From the NCBI RefSeq assembly GCF_052162025.1, contig NZ_CP197401.1:2418001-2482000 (forward strand): a stretch of 64,000 nt of DNA, read 5' to 3'. How positions within the stretch are numbered: the stretch's first letter is position 1; the number at the start of each line of letters is the position of its first letter. Below, one piece after another: positions 42,969 to 51,700 of this stretch. The notes below the pieces were generated by a model, which had not been told where the DNA came from, searched no databases, and saw only the letters and a program-made list of their open reading frames with translations. Both the position numbers and the translations under genes were made by a program. The stretch comes from Methylobacter sp015476545. GTDB lineage: Bacteria; Pseudomonadota; Gammaproteobacteria; Methylococcales; Methylomonadaceae.

Positions 42969-45617
42969 TTATGTTTTCCCTATACCAGGCAAAACCGAGT
43001 TTTTCTTAACCGGCTTAGGATCACCAGCAGTGATTTTTTCTTCTTGGCGCACGCTCATTAATATTCTTATCAATTTGCTTTCATCAAGCGGCTTGGTTAA
43101 ATAAAAATCAAACCCGGCATTCAATGCTTCCATTATCTTATGGTCATCGGCATAGGCGCTGATAGCGGCGATTTTTAGCGGATTGTGCTGGCTTCTTATA
43201 ATTTTCACCAATTCCAGACCGGTCATGACCGGCATATTAATATCTATAAGCGCCACCTGATAGTCTCGTTCGCTGATTAATTGCAACGCATCCTGGCCGT
43301 TTATGGCTGAATCGACGACACAGCCATACTGCTCAAGCATATTGGCCAGCAATAGCAAATTAATCTCGCTGTCATCGGCAATCAATACGCGTGTGGCAGT
43401 ATTTCTCTCGGCTGAGACCTGTTTCTGAGGGATTGCGTCATACTGATTTCTGGCGCTGATCGGCAGCGGCAGTGAAACTGAAAAAATACTGCCTTTGCCG
43501 AGCTGACTGGTGACGGTGATATCGCCTCCCATAAAATCGACCAGTTCGCGGGTAATGGCCAAGCCGAGGCCCACCCCGTCCCTGACAAAATCAGAGGCAT
43601 TGATCTGCACAAAAGGTGAAAAAATCTGTTCCAGATCCTTTTGAGCAATTCCGCAGCCTGTATCGCCAACGGAAACGATCAAATTGCCGTTATAGTAGCT
43701 TGACGTGATGCTCACGCTGCCGTAATCAGTATATTTGATGGCATTGCTGAGCAAATTGACAAGGATTTGCCGGATGCGCGTTTCATCCCCTTTCAAATAC
43801 CGGTGCGTGACTTCATTGTTGACAATTAAAACCAGATTTTTTTCATCGGCTTGCAATTTGAAAACTTCAACCAGATTGGACAGCAGGTGTTCGAAGTCAA
43901 AATTCCCGATATCGATTTTAATTTTATTGGACTCAATCGCTGAAATATCGAGAATATCGGTAATCAGCGTCAGAAGATTATCGCTGCATTGCTTGATGAT
44001 ATTGACGTGCTTTTTAACGTCCTCAGGGAGTGAGGATCTCTTCTGCAACAGTTGCGTAAAACCCAGTATGCCGTTCAACGGCGTGCGCAACTCATGACTG
44101 ATATTGGCCAGAAACTGATTTTTGGCATTATTGGCCGTTTCGGCGGCATTTTTTGCCTGCAGTAGCGCCGCTGTCCGTTCCTCGATAATGGATTCCGTCC
44201 GAAAATAACGCCCCGTCAGCATCAAAAGGCCGATGCCGAGTAAGCTGGCAAACAGCAAGCCACTGAATAAAACCCACCATATCGGCCAGCAAATGCGGGA
44301 ATTTTCCAAAACCAAATCATGGTAAAAACTCAATCGCCATTGTTGATCAGCGACTGAGAATGCGTATTGTTCGGAAGCTTTGACCTGCTGCTCTCCAGCA
44401 TTGGAATAAATGATCTTTTTCTGGTTCTCTGCGCCTTTAGAAGTACTGATAGTCAAGAAACTGCCTGTTGTATTCAATTCATTGAACGATTCACGCACCA
44501 GTTCATCAATCGAAATACTGGTTACAATGGCTCCCCGCAGCAGCTTTTCATTGTCTTTTGCTTTGTTAAAAACAGGCGTCACCAGTTTAACCTTATCACC
44601 ATCGACCAAGAGGTATCCAAATTCGGACGAGGTAAAATCACCTTTTAGCAGGTGGCTGGGATTTGCCGGAAATACCGAATCAGTGTTTGGAAAGCCGGTT
44701 ATTCGCTTGTTAAGTATGGAAGTGAATTCAATATTGCCGACGCCTGCCGATATATGGCTTATCCATGTCAGCGATTCTATCTCTTTAAAAGGAGACAATG
44801 CCTGCTTGGTAAACATTGCGAATTCCTGATTTTCAACATTATCGGAACCCGCAAAAAAGCTCCGGACACTGTTAATGGCATGCAGATCGCCATGAATACG
44901 TTTTTTTAAGGCTTGCGATAAGGTAATGACCTGATTTTTGAAATTTACCTGAAGCTGCTGCTGATCGACCTCTCGCACATACGAAAAGAATACAACGACT
45001 AAAGTGATCGCAATAACAAGCGGTACGCCTACTGAAACCAGGCGCTTGCGCCATATATGTTCAGGCTGGGCGAAAACAATCAGCGTCAACGGCGTGAATA
45101 CCAATACCCCCATGGTATCGCCGACCCACCAACTGACCCAATTGATGGGAATTTCAGATGCCGAAATGATGCCCGCCAGGCTCATGGCGATCATGGCTAT
45201 GGTTGACGGTAACAGACAACTTAAGGGGCCGCCAAGCAACATGAAAAGCAGAATGCTTTTATCTTCAACCAGCAGATTTGGAAAACCGATAAAACGTTTT
45301 ATCAGATAAGTGCCGGCAACGGCGCAGGACACTGCCCCTAAGCCGGTTACCGCATAAATAAGCAGCGATTCTTCCCTGAAACCGAAAGCCCAGGCGCTGA
45401 TGCAGAAATTGCCTATAAATATACCAGGCCAAATCCGCTTGCCCAGCAGGAGCATTGCCGCCAGAGAAATGCCGGAAGGCGGCCACAGCGCGCCGGCATT
45501 ACTGGGCGGAACTTTAAGCATTTGGCCCAGTAAGCCAGAGGCAAAGTAGGCGCCGGCAATAAGCCCGATTAATAACAGATATTTTGATAGACGGATCATT
45601 GCAAAACCGAAGGTCAT
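42969..45617 (-). CDS. MASE1-CHASE hybrid sensor histidine kinase with receiver domain
   Basis: An 882-residue membrane sensor. An N-terminal MASE1 domain with about eight helices (LIAGAYFASGLLGQML..., GALWPPSGISLAAMLLLG) is followed by a periplasmic CHASE domain (about 235-430), another helix, a His kinase core with phospho-acceptor NISHELRTPLNG, ATP-binding segments (NLLSNAIKYTD, GDTGCGIA, GVGLGLAI) and a C-terminal receiver with phospho-acceptor Asp in ALIDINMPVMTG and the conserved Lys in YLTKPL. The input signal is unknown. No output regulator is adjacent, so it probably signals through a phosphorelay. MIRLSK at 45599 is an alternative start. Confidence 0.9.
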   Translation of the reverse strand: MTFGFAMIRLSKYLLLIGLIAGAYFASGLLGQMLKVPPSNAGALWPPSGISLAAMLLLGKRIWPGIFIGNFCISAWAFGFREESLLIYAVTGLGAVSCAVAGTYLIKRFIGFPNLLVEDKSILLFMLLGGPLSCLLPSTIAMIAMSLAGIISASEIPINWVSWWVGDTMGVLVFTPLTLIVFAQPEHIWRKRLVSVGVPLVIAITLVVVFFSYVREVDQQQLQVNFKNQVITLSQALKKRIHGDLHAINSVRSFFAGSDNVENQEFAMFTKQALSPFKEIESLTWISHISAGVGNIEFTSILNKRITGFPNTDSVFPANPSHLLKGDFTSSEFGYLLVDGDKVKLVTPVFNKAKDNEKLLRGAIVTSISIDELVRESFNELNTTGSFLTISTSKGAENQKKIIYSNAGEQQVKASEQYAFSVADQQWRLSFYHDLVLENSRICWPIWWVLFSGLLFASLLGIGLLMLTGRYFRTESIIEERTAALLQAKNAAETANNAKNQFLANISHELRTPLNGILGFTQLLQKRSSLPEDVKKHVNIIKQCSDNLLTLITDILDISAIESNKIKIDIGNFDFEHLLSNLVEVFKLQADEKNLVLIVNNEVTHRYLKGDETRIRQILVNLLSNAIKYTDYGSVSITSSYYNGNLIVSVGDTGCGIAQKDLEQIFSPFVQINASDFVRDGVGLGLAITRELVDFMGGDITVTSQLGKGSIFSVSLPLPISARNQYDAIPQKQVSAERNTATRVLIADDSEINLLLLANMLEQYGCVVDSAINGQDALQLISERDYQVALIDINMPVMTGLELVKIIRSQHNPLKIAAISAYADDHKIMEALNAGFDFYLTKPLDESKLIRILMSVRQEEKITAGDPKPVKKNSVLPGIGKT

Positions 45618-45809
45618 GTTCTGGTTATTATCAACGTAAATATGGTTTTGTTTGCACTATGCCTTATTTTTTTAAAAAGCATAACTGAATAAAAAGCGCC
45701 TAAATAGCTACTAACAAGAAAACGGCCATTAAGGTAAAATAGTCCTATCCCATCACATTGACCCGCAATATACAAGGACCTCTTACAGAGGCATCCTGGA
45801 ATAAACTAC

Positions 45810-47426
45810 ATGTTGAGAATCACTGAACTTAAACTCCCTCTCGATCATCCGGAAAGCATGATCAAAACCGCTATTCTCGATCGACTTGGCCTCAGCGCAG
45901 AACATTTGATCAATTATAGAATATTTCGCCGCGGTATTGATGCTCGCAATCGGGATTCGATTTTTCTTATTTATACCATCGATGTTGAAGCCGACAATGA
46001 GCAAGCCTTACTGAAGCGCCTGCGCGACGATCCGCATATCGCCTTAACGCCGGACACAACTTATCGCTTTGTTGCCCATGCGCCCAAGGATCTGCCGTCT
46101 CGCCCCGTCGTGATCGGCACCGGGCCCTGCGGACTGTTTGCGGCTTTAATTCTGGCCCAGATGGGTTTTCGGCCCATCATGCTGGAGCGCGGCAAAGAGG
46201 TGCGCGAGCGTACTAAAGATACTTTCGGCCTTTGGCGCAAAAGCGTATTCAATCCCGAGTCGAACGTACAATTCGGAGAAGGCGGCGCCGGCACTTTTTC
46301 CGACGGCAAACTCCACACCCAAATCAAAGACCCCAATCATTACGGCCGCAAGGTGCTGACCGAGTTTGTCAAAGCCGGCGCGCCTGCTGAAATTCTCTAC
46401 CTCAGCAAGCCGCACATCGGTACGTTCAAGCTGGTGTCGATGGTGGAACAGATACGCGCAACCATCGAGTCATTGGGCGGCGAGATACGCTTCCAAAGCC
46501 GCGTGGATGACATCGACATCGACAACGGTCAGGTGCGCGGCGTCGTACTCGCCAATGGCGAAACGATTCGCTGCGATCACGTCGTGCTGGCCGTCGGCCA
46601 CAGCGCACGGGATACCTTCAAAATGCTTTATGATCGCGGCGTTTACGTTGAAGCCAAGCCCTTTTCCATCGGCTTTCGCATAGAACATCCTCAATCGTTG
46701 ATCGATACCTGCCGTTTCGGCAAAAATGCGGGCCATCCGCTACTGGGTGCTGCCGATTACAAACTGGTCCATCATTGCCGCAACGGGCGCTCTGTCTACA
46801 GCTTCTGCATGTGTCCCGGCGGCACGGTGGTGGCGGCCACATCCGAGACAGGCCATGTCGTGACCAACGGCATGAGCCAATATTCGCGCAACGAGCGCAA
46901 TGCCAACAGCGGCATTGTCGTCGGTATTACACCGGATGATTATCCGGGCCACCCTTTAGCCGGCATCGAGTTCCAGCGCCGCTTGGAAGCTCATGCCTTT
47001 GATCTGGGCGGCAAAACCTATGAAGCGCCGGGGCAACTGGTAGGCGACTTCCTGGCCAAGCGTCCCTCGGTTGCGCTGGGTTCCGTGCAGCCCTCCTATA
47101 CGCCGGGCGTGCACTTATGCGATCTGAGTTCTGCCCTGCCCGATTACGCGATAGAAGCGATACGCGAAGCCATTCCGGCATTTGATAAAAAAATAAAAGG
47201 GTTTGCTATGCACGATGCCGTACTGACCGGCGTTGAAACGCGAACATCATCCCCTGTGCGCATCAAGCGCAACGCCGACTATCAAAGCCTGAATACCAGA
47301 GGACTGTATCCAGCAGGGGAAGGTGCGGGCTATGCGGGCGGCATTCTTTCCGCGGCCGTAGATGGCATCAAGGTAGCCGAAGCGCTAGCCTTGGAGATGG
47401 TCCGCAACCCGGAGGGGGTCGCTTAA
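45810..47426 (+). CDS. FAD-dependent oxidoreductase (COG2509-like)
   Basis: A 538-residue flavoprotein. An N-terminal RNA-binding-like region of about 90 residues (MLRITELKLPLDHPESMIKTAI...) precedes a Rossmann FAD site, VVIGTGPCGLFAALILAQMG, then NVQFGEGGAGTFSDGKL and the C-terminal GLYPAGEGAGYAGGILSAAVDG. Homologues are widespread and their substrate is unknown. The gene stands alone between a sensor kinase and a convergent lipoprotein gene. Confidence 0.88.
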   Translation: MLRITELKLPLDHPESMIKTAILDRLGLSAEHLINYRIFRRGIDARNRDSIFLIYTIDVEADNEQALLKRLRDDPHIALTPDTTYRFVAHAPKDLPSRPVVIGTGPCGLFAALILAQMGFRPIMLERGKEVRERTKDTFGLWRKSVFNPESNVQFGEGGAGTFSDGKLHTQIKDPNHYGRKVLTEFVKAGAPAEILYLSKPHIGTFKLVSMVEQIRATIESLGGEIRFQSRVDDIDIDNGQVRGVVLANGETIRCDHVVLAVGHSARDTFKMLYDRGVYVEAKPFSIGFRIEHPQSLIDTCRFGKNAGHPLLGAADYKLVHHCRNGRSVYSFCMCPGGTVVAATSETGHVVTNGMSQYSRNERNANSGIVVGITPDDYPGHPLAGIEFQRRLEAHAFDLGGKTYEAPGQLVGDFLAKRPSVALGSVQPSYTPGVHLCDLSSALPDYAIEAIREAIPAFDKKIKGFAMHDAVLTGVETRTSSPVRIKRNADYQSLNTRGLYPAGEGAGYAGGILSAAVDGIKVAEALALEMVRNPEGVA

Positions 47427-47427
47427 A

Positions 47428-47491
47428 AAACGGTCAGAGACAGGGTGCGAGCAATACATGATGTACCCTGTTTGGACTATTTTGACCGTTT
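47428..47491. terminator. Nested inverted repeats between convergent genes
   Basis: Outer arms AAACGGTCA / TGACCGTTT and inner arms ACAGGGT / ACCCTGT. The right outer arm lies in the end of the lipoprotein gene. It could act as a shared, two-way terminator. Confidence 0.4.
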
Positions 47492-47833
47492 GGTAGTATT
47501 AAATACAAATGAGGTAACGATACCGCGCTTGTCAAACCGAATAAGCAGATCTTCCGTGCTGGCATCCTCGAACAGGCTGTAGTGGTAAATTCCGTAAGTC
47601 CAGGTTCTCAAGCCATCCTCTATGCCGGTTCTCCAGGGATTGCCGAAAGTGGCGCGCACATCATTCTGAGTGGTTTCGCCAATTTTAATAGTTGAAACCT
47701 GACCGGCAGGAAACTCATGGCCGACTGTGGCGCACCCCGAAACAGATGAAAGGAACAGGGCCATAACCAGACCTCTGGCTATTTTCCTCAATGATCCGGA
47801 AGAAACCGCTGCATACAAGACGTCAATTTTCAT
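47477..47833 (-). CDS. BamE/SmpA-OmlA-like lipoprotein
   Basis: A lipoprotein of about 118 residues. A lipobox SSVSGC follows a hydrophobic stretch (GLVMALFLS). The mature part has the SmpA/OmlA pattern IKIGETTQNDVRATFGNPWRTG and a final RFDKRGIVTSFVF. Family members help assemble outer-membrane proteins or bind peptidoglycan; this one is not the main BamE by context. The start is uncertain: ATG 47833 is chosen, with ATG 47860 and a TTG at 47890 possible, and none has a good ribosome site. Confidence 0.72.
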   Translation of the reverse strand: MKIDVLYAAVSSGSLRKIARGLVMALFLSSVSGCATVGHEFPAGQVSTIKIGETTQNDVRATFGNPWRTGIEDGLRTWTYGIYHYSLFEDASTEDLLIRFDKRGIVTSFVFNTTKRSK

Positions 47834-48089
47834 TATTATTTTATTAATCTTAAAATCCATTATCCTGATATTAAAATAAATATCTGTCAAATTTGCTGTT
47901 TATTTATGCGAATAAATGCATGTTTTTGATATATTCTGGCGTTATAAAAATATATAAGTTTATTGCGTAAGCTTGGTTTTAATTTAAACTTTGCCAATAA
48001 ATTGCTCACCCACGGAAAAAATTGTCGCGGAAGAACGCGCCTTAACCTGAAATTTTCCATTTAACCAGACAGTCTCCAAATCATTTTAA

Positions 48090-48875
48090 ATGGCTATTAG
48101 GCCCCTATCAGACATAAAAATTTTCAGCAACTTGACCAAAAAATCCCGACACCTGCGAAACAGAGGCTTCCGGTCATTGCCGCTAAGGCTCGTACTGCGA
48201 AATACGGCGCTTTATCTGCTGCTGACTTTTCTGGTTACGTCTATCGCACTCTGCGCATTATTGCGCTGGTGCCCTGCTCCCACATCGGCATTCATGCTCT
48301 ACCGGCATTTTGAAGATTTGGTCGACGATCAAACGTTTAAATCCATTGACTACACTTGGGTCAGTTCGGAAAAAATTTCTTCCAATGCTTCGGCGGCCGT
48401 GATTGCCTCCGAAGACCAGCGGTTTTTCCAGCATTCCGGATTTGATCTGGATTCCATACAGTCTTCAATTGATGTCTATATGGATGGCGGCAAACTGAGA
48501 GGGGCAAGCACCATCTCCCAGCAGGTGGCCAAAAATTTATTCCTGACTCCCTCAAAAAGCTTTTTGCGCAAAGGACTGGAAGTCTGGTTCACGATATTGA
48601 TCGAAATAATGTGGACTAAGGAGCGGATATTGGTCATGTATTTGAACATAGCTGAATTCGGCGATCATTTGTTCGGCATAGAGGCCGCCAGCCGCTACTA
48701 TTTCGACATCCCTGCGAAACAGCTCAGCCGTGCTCAGGCCGCGCTCCTGGCGGCCACGCTGCCCAATCCGATCATACTGCATGCCAACCGCCCTTCTAAC
48801 TATGTACTCAAGCGGCAACACTGGATTCTTCGGCAAATGCAAAATCTTGGTTACCGCCCTATCAAGAACCGGTAG
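48090..48875 (+). CDS. mtgA: Monofunctional biosynthetic peptidoglycan transglycosylase
   Basis: A 261-residue GT51 glycosyltransferase that polymerises lipid II. A single membrane helix (about 38-58) precedes the catalytic domain with EDQRFFQHSGFD (catalytic Glu), GASTISQQVAKNLFL, RKGLEVWFTILIEIMW and the second Glu in NIAEFG. Length matches MtgA, with no transpeptidase domain. Confidence 0.94.
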   Translation: MAIRPLSDIKIFSNLTKKSRHLRNRGFRSLPLRLVLRNTALYLLLTFLVTSIALCALLRWCPAPTSAFMLYRHFEDLVDDQTFKSIDYTWVSSEKISSNASAAVIASEDQRFFQHSGFDLDSIQSSIDVYMDGGKLRGASTISQQVAKNLFLTPSKSFLRKGLEVWFTILIEIMWTKERILVMYLNIAEFGDHLFGIEAASRYYFDIPAKQLSRAQAALLAATLPNPIILHANRPSNYVLKRQHWILRQMQNLGYRPIKNR

Positions 48876-49016
48876 TGATATTAACCCTAGCTGGCGCAAT
48901 ACAATAAATTTCAAGCAATTCTGGCATTAACTGCCTGATCAAATTAGAATAGAAGGTTTCTTATTGAGTTGTCTCAATAACTATACCGTGGTATTCCCAT
49001 TCCTGACGGATTATTA

Positions 49017-49925
49017 ATGACTGATTATAAACTGACCCATCTCAAACAGCTGGAAGCTGAAAGTATTCATATTATTCGTGAAGTAGCCGCCGAATTTGAA
49101 CGCCCGGTGATGTTGTATTCTATCGGCAAGGATTCCGCCGTCATGTTGCATCTGACCATGAAGGCTTTTTATCCCGGCAAGCCCCCTTTCCCTTTGATGC
49201 ATGTCGATACGACCTGGAAATTCAAGGAAATGATTGAATTTCGCGACCGTATGGTTAAAGAACTCGGTCTTGAATTGCTGGTCCATGTCAACCAGGACGG
49301 TGTCGACCAAGGTATCGGGCCATTTACTCATGGCAGTAAAAAGCACACCGACGTCATGAAAACCGAAGGACTCAAGCAAGCGCTGAACAAATACCGCTTT
49401 GATGCCGCCTTTGGCGGCGCCCGGCGCGACGAAGAAAAATCCCGTGCGAAAGAACGCGTTTATTCTTTCCGGGATAAAAATCATCGCTGGGACCCTAAAA
49501 ACCAGCGTCCGGAATTATGGAACATCTATAACGGCAGAATCGATAAAGGCGAAAGCATCCGCGTCTTCCCGCTTTCCAACTGGACCGAACTGGATATCTG
49601 GCAATATATTCATCTGGAAAACATCCCGATCGTGCCCTTGTATTTCGCTAAGGAACGCCCCGTTGTCAATAAGGACGGCATGCTGATCATGGTCGACGAC
49701 GACCGTATGCCGATCGGCCCGGACGACAAAGTGGAAATGAAAATGGTGCGCTTCCGCACCTTGGGCTGCTACCCATTGACAGGCGCAGTCGAATCGACCG
49801 CCACTACGCTGCCTGAAATCATTCAGGAAATGCTATTGACCACAACCTCTGAACGCCAGGGACGACTGATCGATCACGACCAGGCCGGTTCCATGGAGCA
49901 GAAAAAGCGCGAAGGGTATTTTTAA
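49017..49925 (+). CDS. cysD: Sulfate adenylyltransferase subunit 2
   Basis: A 302-residue subunit that makes adenylyl sulfate from ATP and sulfate in assimilatory sulfate activation. The PP-loop motif is YSIGKDSAVMLHL; GGARRDEEKSRAKERVYSF and the C-terminal STTLPEI region (as ATTLPEI) are typical. It is followed by cysN 48 bases later, and the pair forms the heterodimer. Confidence 0.95.
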   Translation: MTDYKLTHLKQLEAESIHIIREVAAEFERPVMLYSIGKDSAVMLHLTMKAFYPGKPPFPLMHVDTTWKFKEMIEFRDRMVKELGLELLVHVNQDGVDQGIGPFTHGSKKHTDVMKTEGLKQALNKYRFDAAFGGARRDEEKSRAKERVYSFRDKNHRWDPKNQRPELWNIYNGRIDKGESIRVFPLSNWTELDIWQYIHLENIPIVPLYFAKERPVVNKDGMLIMVDDDRMPIGPDDKVEMKMVRFRTLGCYPLTGAVESTATTLPEIIQEMLLTTTSERQGRLIDHDQAGSMEQKKREGYF

Positions 49926-49973
49926 TATTGCCCGCCACTGCAACCAATAACAGGAATTCAGAGAAACAATACT

Positions 49974-51602
49974 ATGTCACACCAATCAGATTTAATCAGT
50001 ACCGATATCAATGCTTATCTGGCGCAGCATGAGCGCAAGGAATTGCTGCGCTTCCTGACTTGCGGCAATGTCGACGACGGCAAAAGCACATTGATCGGCC
50101 GCCTGCTGCATGACTCCAAGATGATCTATGAAGATCAGCTGGCCGCGGTTCAGGCCGACAGCGCCAAATCCGGCACCACGGGCGCCGGCAAGATCGATCT
50201 GGCCTTACTGGTTGACGGCTTGCAGGCGGAACGCGAACAGGGCATTACCATCGATGTCGCTTATCGCTATTTTTCCACCGCCACGCGCAAGTTCATCATT
50301 GCCGACACCCCGGGGCATGAGCAATATACGCGCAATATGGCCACAGGCGCCTCGACCTGCGATCTGGCCGTCATCCTGATCGACGCGCGTTACGGCGTGC
50401 AGACCCAGACCAAGCGCCACAGCTTTATCGCTTCCCTGCTGGGCATCAGGCATATCATCGTCGCAGTCAACAAAATGGACCTGGTGGACTACAGCGAAGA
50501 AACCTTCAATAAAATCAAGGCCGACTATCTGGCGTTTACCCAATCGCTGGATCTGCACGATATTACCTTTATCCCGCTGTCGGCGCTGGACGGCGACAAC
50601 GTGGTCAACCGCAGCGACAATATGCCCTGGTTTACCGGCGTACCGATGATGGAAGCGCTGAACACCATTGAAATCGCCAACGACCGCAATTTCGACGACG
50701 CGCGCTTCCCCGTGCAGTATGTCAACCGCCCCAACCTCGACTTCCGCGGTTTCTGCGGCACGGTAGCATCAGGCATTTTCCGCAAGGGCGACCGCATTAC
50801 TGCCTTGCCGTCAGGTAAAAGCAGCAAAATCAAGGCCATCGTGACTTATGATGGCGAGCTTGATCAGGCTTTTCCGCCAATGGCCGTAACCCTGACGCTG
50901 GAAGACGAAATCGACATCAGCCGCGGCGACATGATTGTCGGCGCTGAAAAAACGCCTGCCACGGTTGCGGATAAATTCAAGGCGAGCATCGTCTGGATGG
51001 CCGAGCAGGCCATGACACCGGGCCGCCAGTACATCATCAAGCTGGCCACGCGCAACGTGCCCGGCTCCATCTCGATGATTCACCACCGCATCGATGTCAA
51101 TACGCTGGAACACCATGACGCCAACGAATTGAAACTCAACGAGATCGGCTCCTGCACGGTTTCAGTCAACGCGCCCGTAGTATTCGATCCCTACAAACGC
51201 GTTAAAGGCAGCGGCTCGTTCATTATCATCGACCGGCTGACCAACGGCACGGTGGGTGCCGGCATGATCACCGGCCATACGGAAGATGAAGTTCAACAGC
51301 CGGTCAGCGCGGCGGAACGGGCGGCCCGGTTCAGCCAGACGGCAACGGCTATCGCCTTGACTGGCGCCAATGGCAAGGAAGCGGCTTATCAACTGGAAAG
51401 AAGGCTATTCGATACCGGGCATGCCACGACCATTCTGGAAAACGAGGAGGCTGCACCGCTCATTCAGGCCGTCAAAAATGCCGGATTGATCTGTTTATGC
51501 GTGAACAGCAAAGCAGAACTGTCGGATATGGCTTTCGACAGCGATAAAGCGTCTATTGATGATATTTACGCCTCATTAAAAGCTCAGAAAATCATTTATT
51601 GA
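49974..51602 (+). CDS. cysN: Sulfate adenylyltransferase subunit 1 with collapsed APS-kinase-like tail
   Basis: A 542-residue GTPase subunit that drives APS synthesis. G1 is GNVDDGKSTLIGRL, G3 DTPGHEQ and G4 NKMD; two beta-barrel domains follow. The family usually ends near 475 residues. Here about 90 more follow (from about 51340) that look like a shrunken APS kinase: IALTGANGKEAAYQLERRLF aligns with the CysC start but lacks the Gly-Lys-Ser P-loop, then ILENEE, NAGLICLCVNSKAE and a final SLKAQKIIY. A kinase activity is therefore not expected, and a separate cysC should exist elsewhere. Confidence 0.93.
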   Translation: MSHQSDLISTDINAYLAQHERKELLRFLTCGNVDDGKSTLIGRLLHDSKMIYEDQLAAVQADSAKSGTTGAGKIDLALLVDGLQAEREQGITIDVAYRYFSTATRKFIIADTPGHEQYTRNMATGASTCDLAVILIDARYGVQTQTKRHSFIASLLGIRHIIVAVNKMDLVDYSEETFNKIKADYLAFTQSLDLHDITFIPLSALDGDNVVNRSDNMPWFTGVPMMEALNTIEIANDRNFDDARFPVQYVNRPNLDFRGFCGTVASGIFRKGDRITALPSGKSSKIKAIVTYDGELDQAFPPMAVTLTLEDEIDISRGDMIVGAEKTPATVADKFKASIVWMAEQAMTPGRQYIIKLATRNVPGSISMIHHRIDVNTLEHHDANELKLNEIGSCTVSVNAPVVFDPYKRVKGSGSFIIIDRLTNGTVGAGMITGHTEDEVQQPVSAAERAARFSQTATAIALTGANGKEAAYQLERRLFDTGHATTILENEEAAPLIQAVKNAGLICLCVNSKAELSDMAFDSDKASIDDIYASLKAQKIIY

Positions 51603-51612
51603 TCATGCACAA

Positions 51613-51693
51613 CTGTAGGGTACGCACCGCGTACCATTCTTCTGCTACCGTCTCATCAGAACTTTGAGAAGGTACGCAATGCGTACCCTACAG
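51613..51693. repeat. GTAGGGTACGC palindrome between cysN and lon
   Basis: Arms CTGTAGGGTACGCACCGCGTACC (51613-51635) and its near inverse at 51671-51693 (21 of 23 bases pair). It fills most of the gap between the two convergent genes and may end both transcripts. A sister copy is at 57477-57548. Confidence 0.8.
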
Positions 51694-51700
51694 CTGCCTA

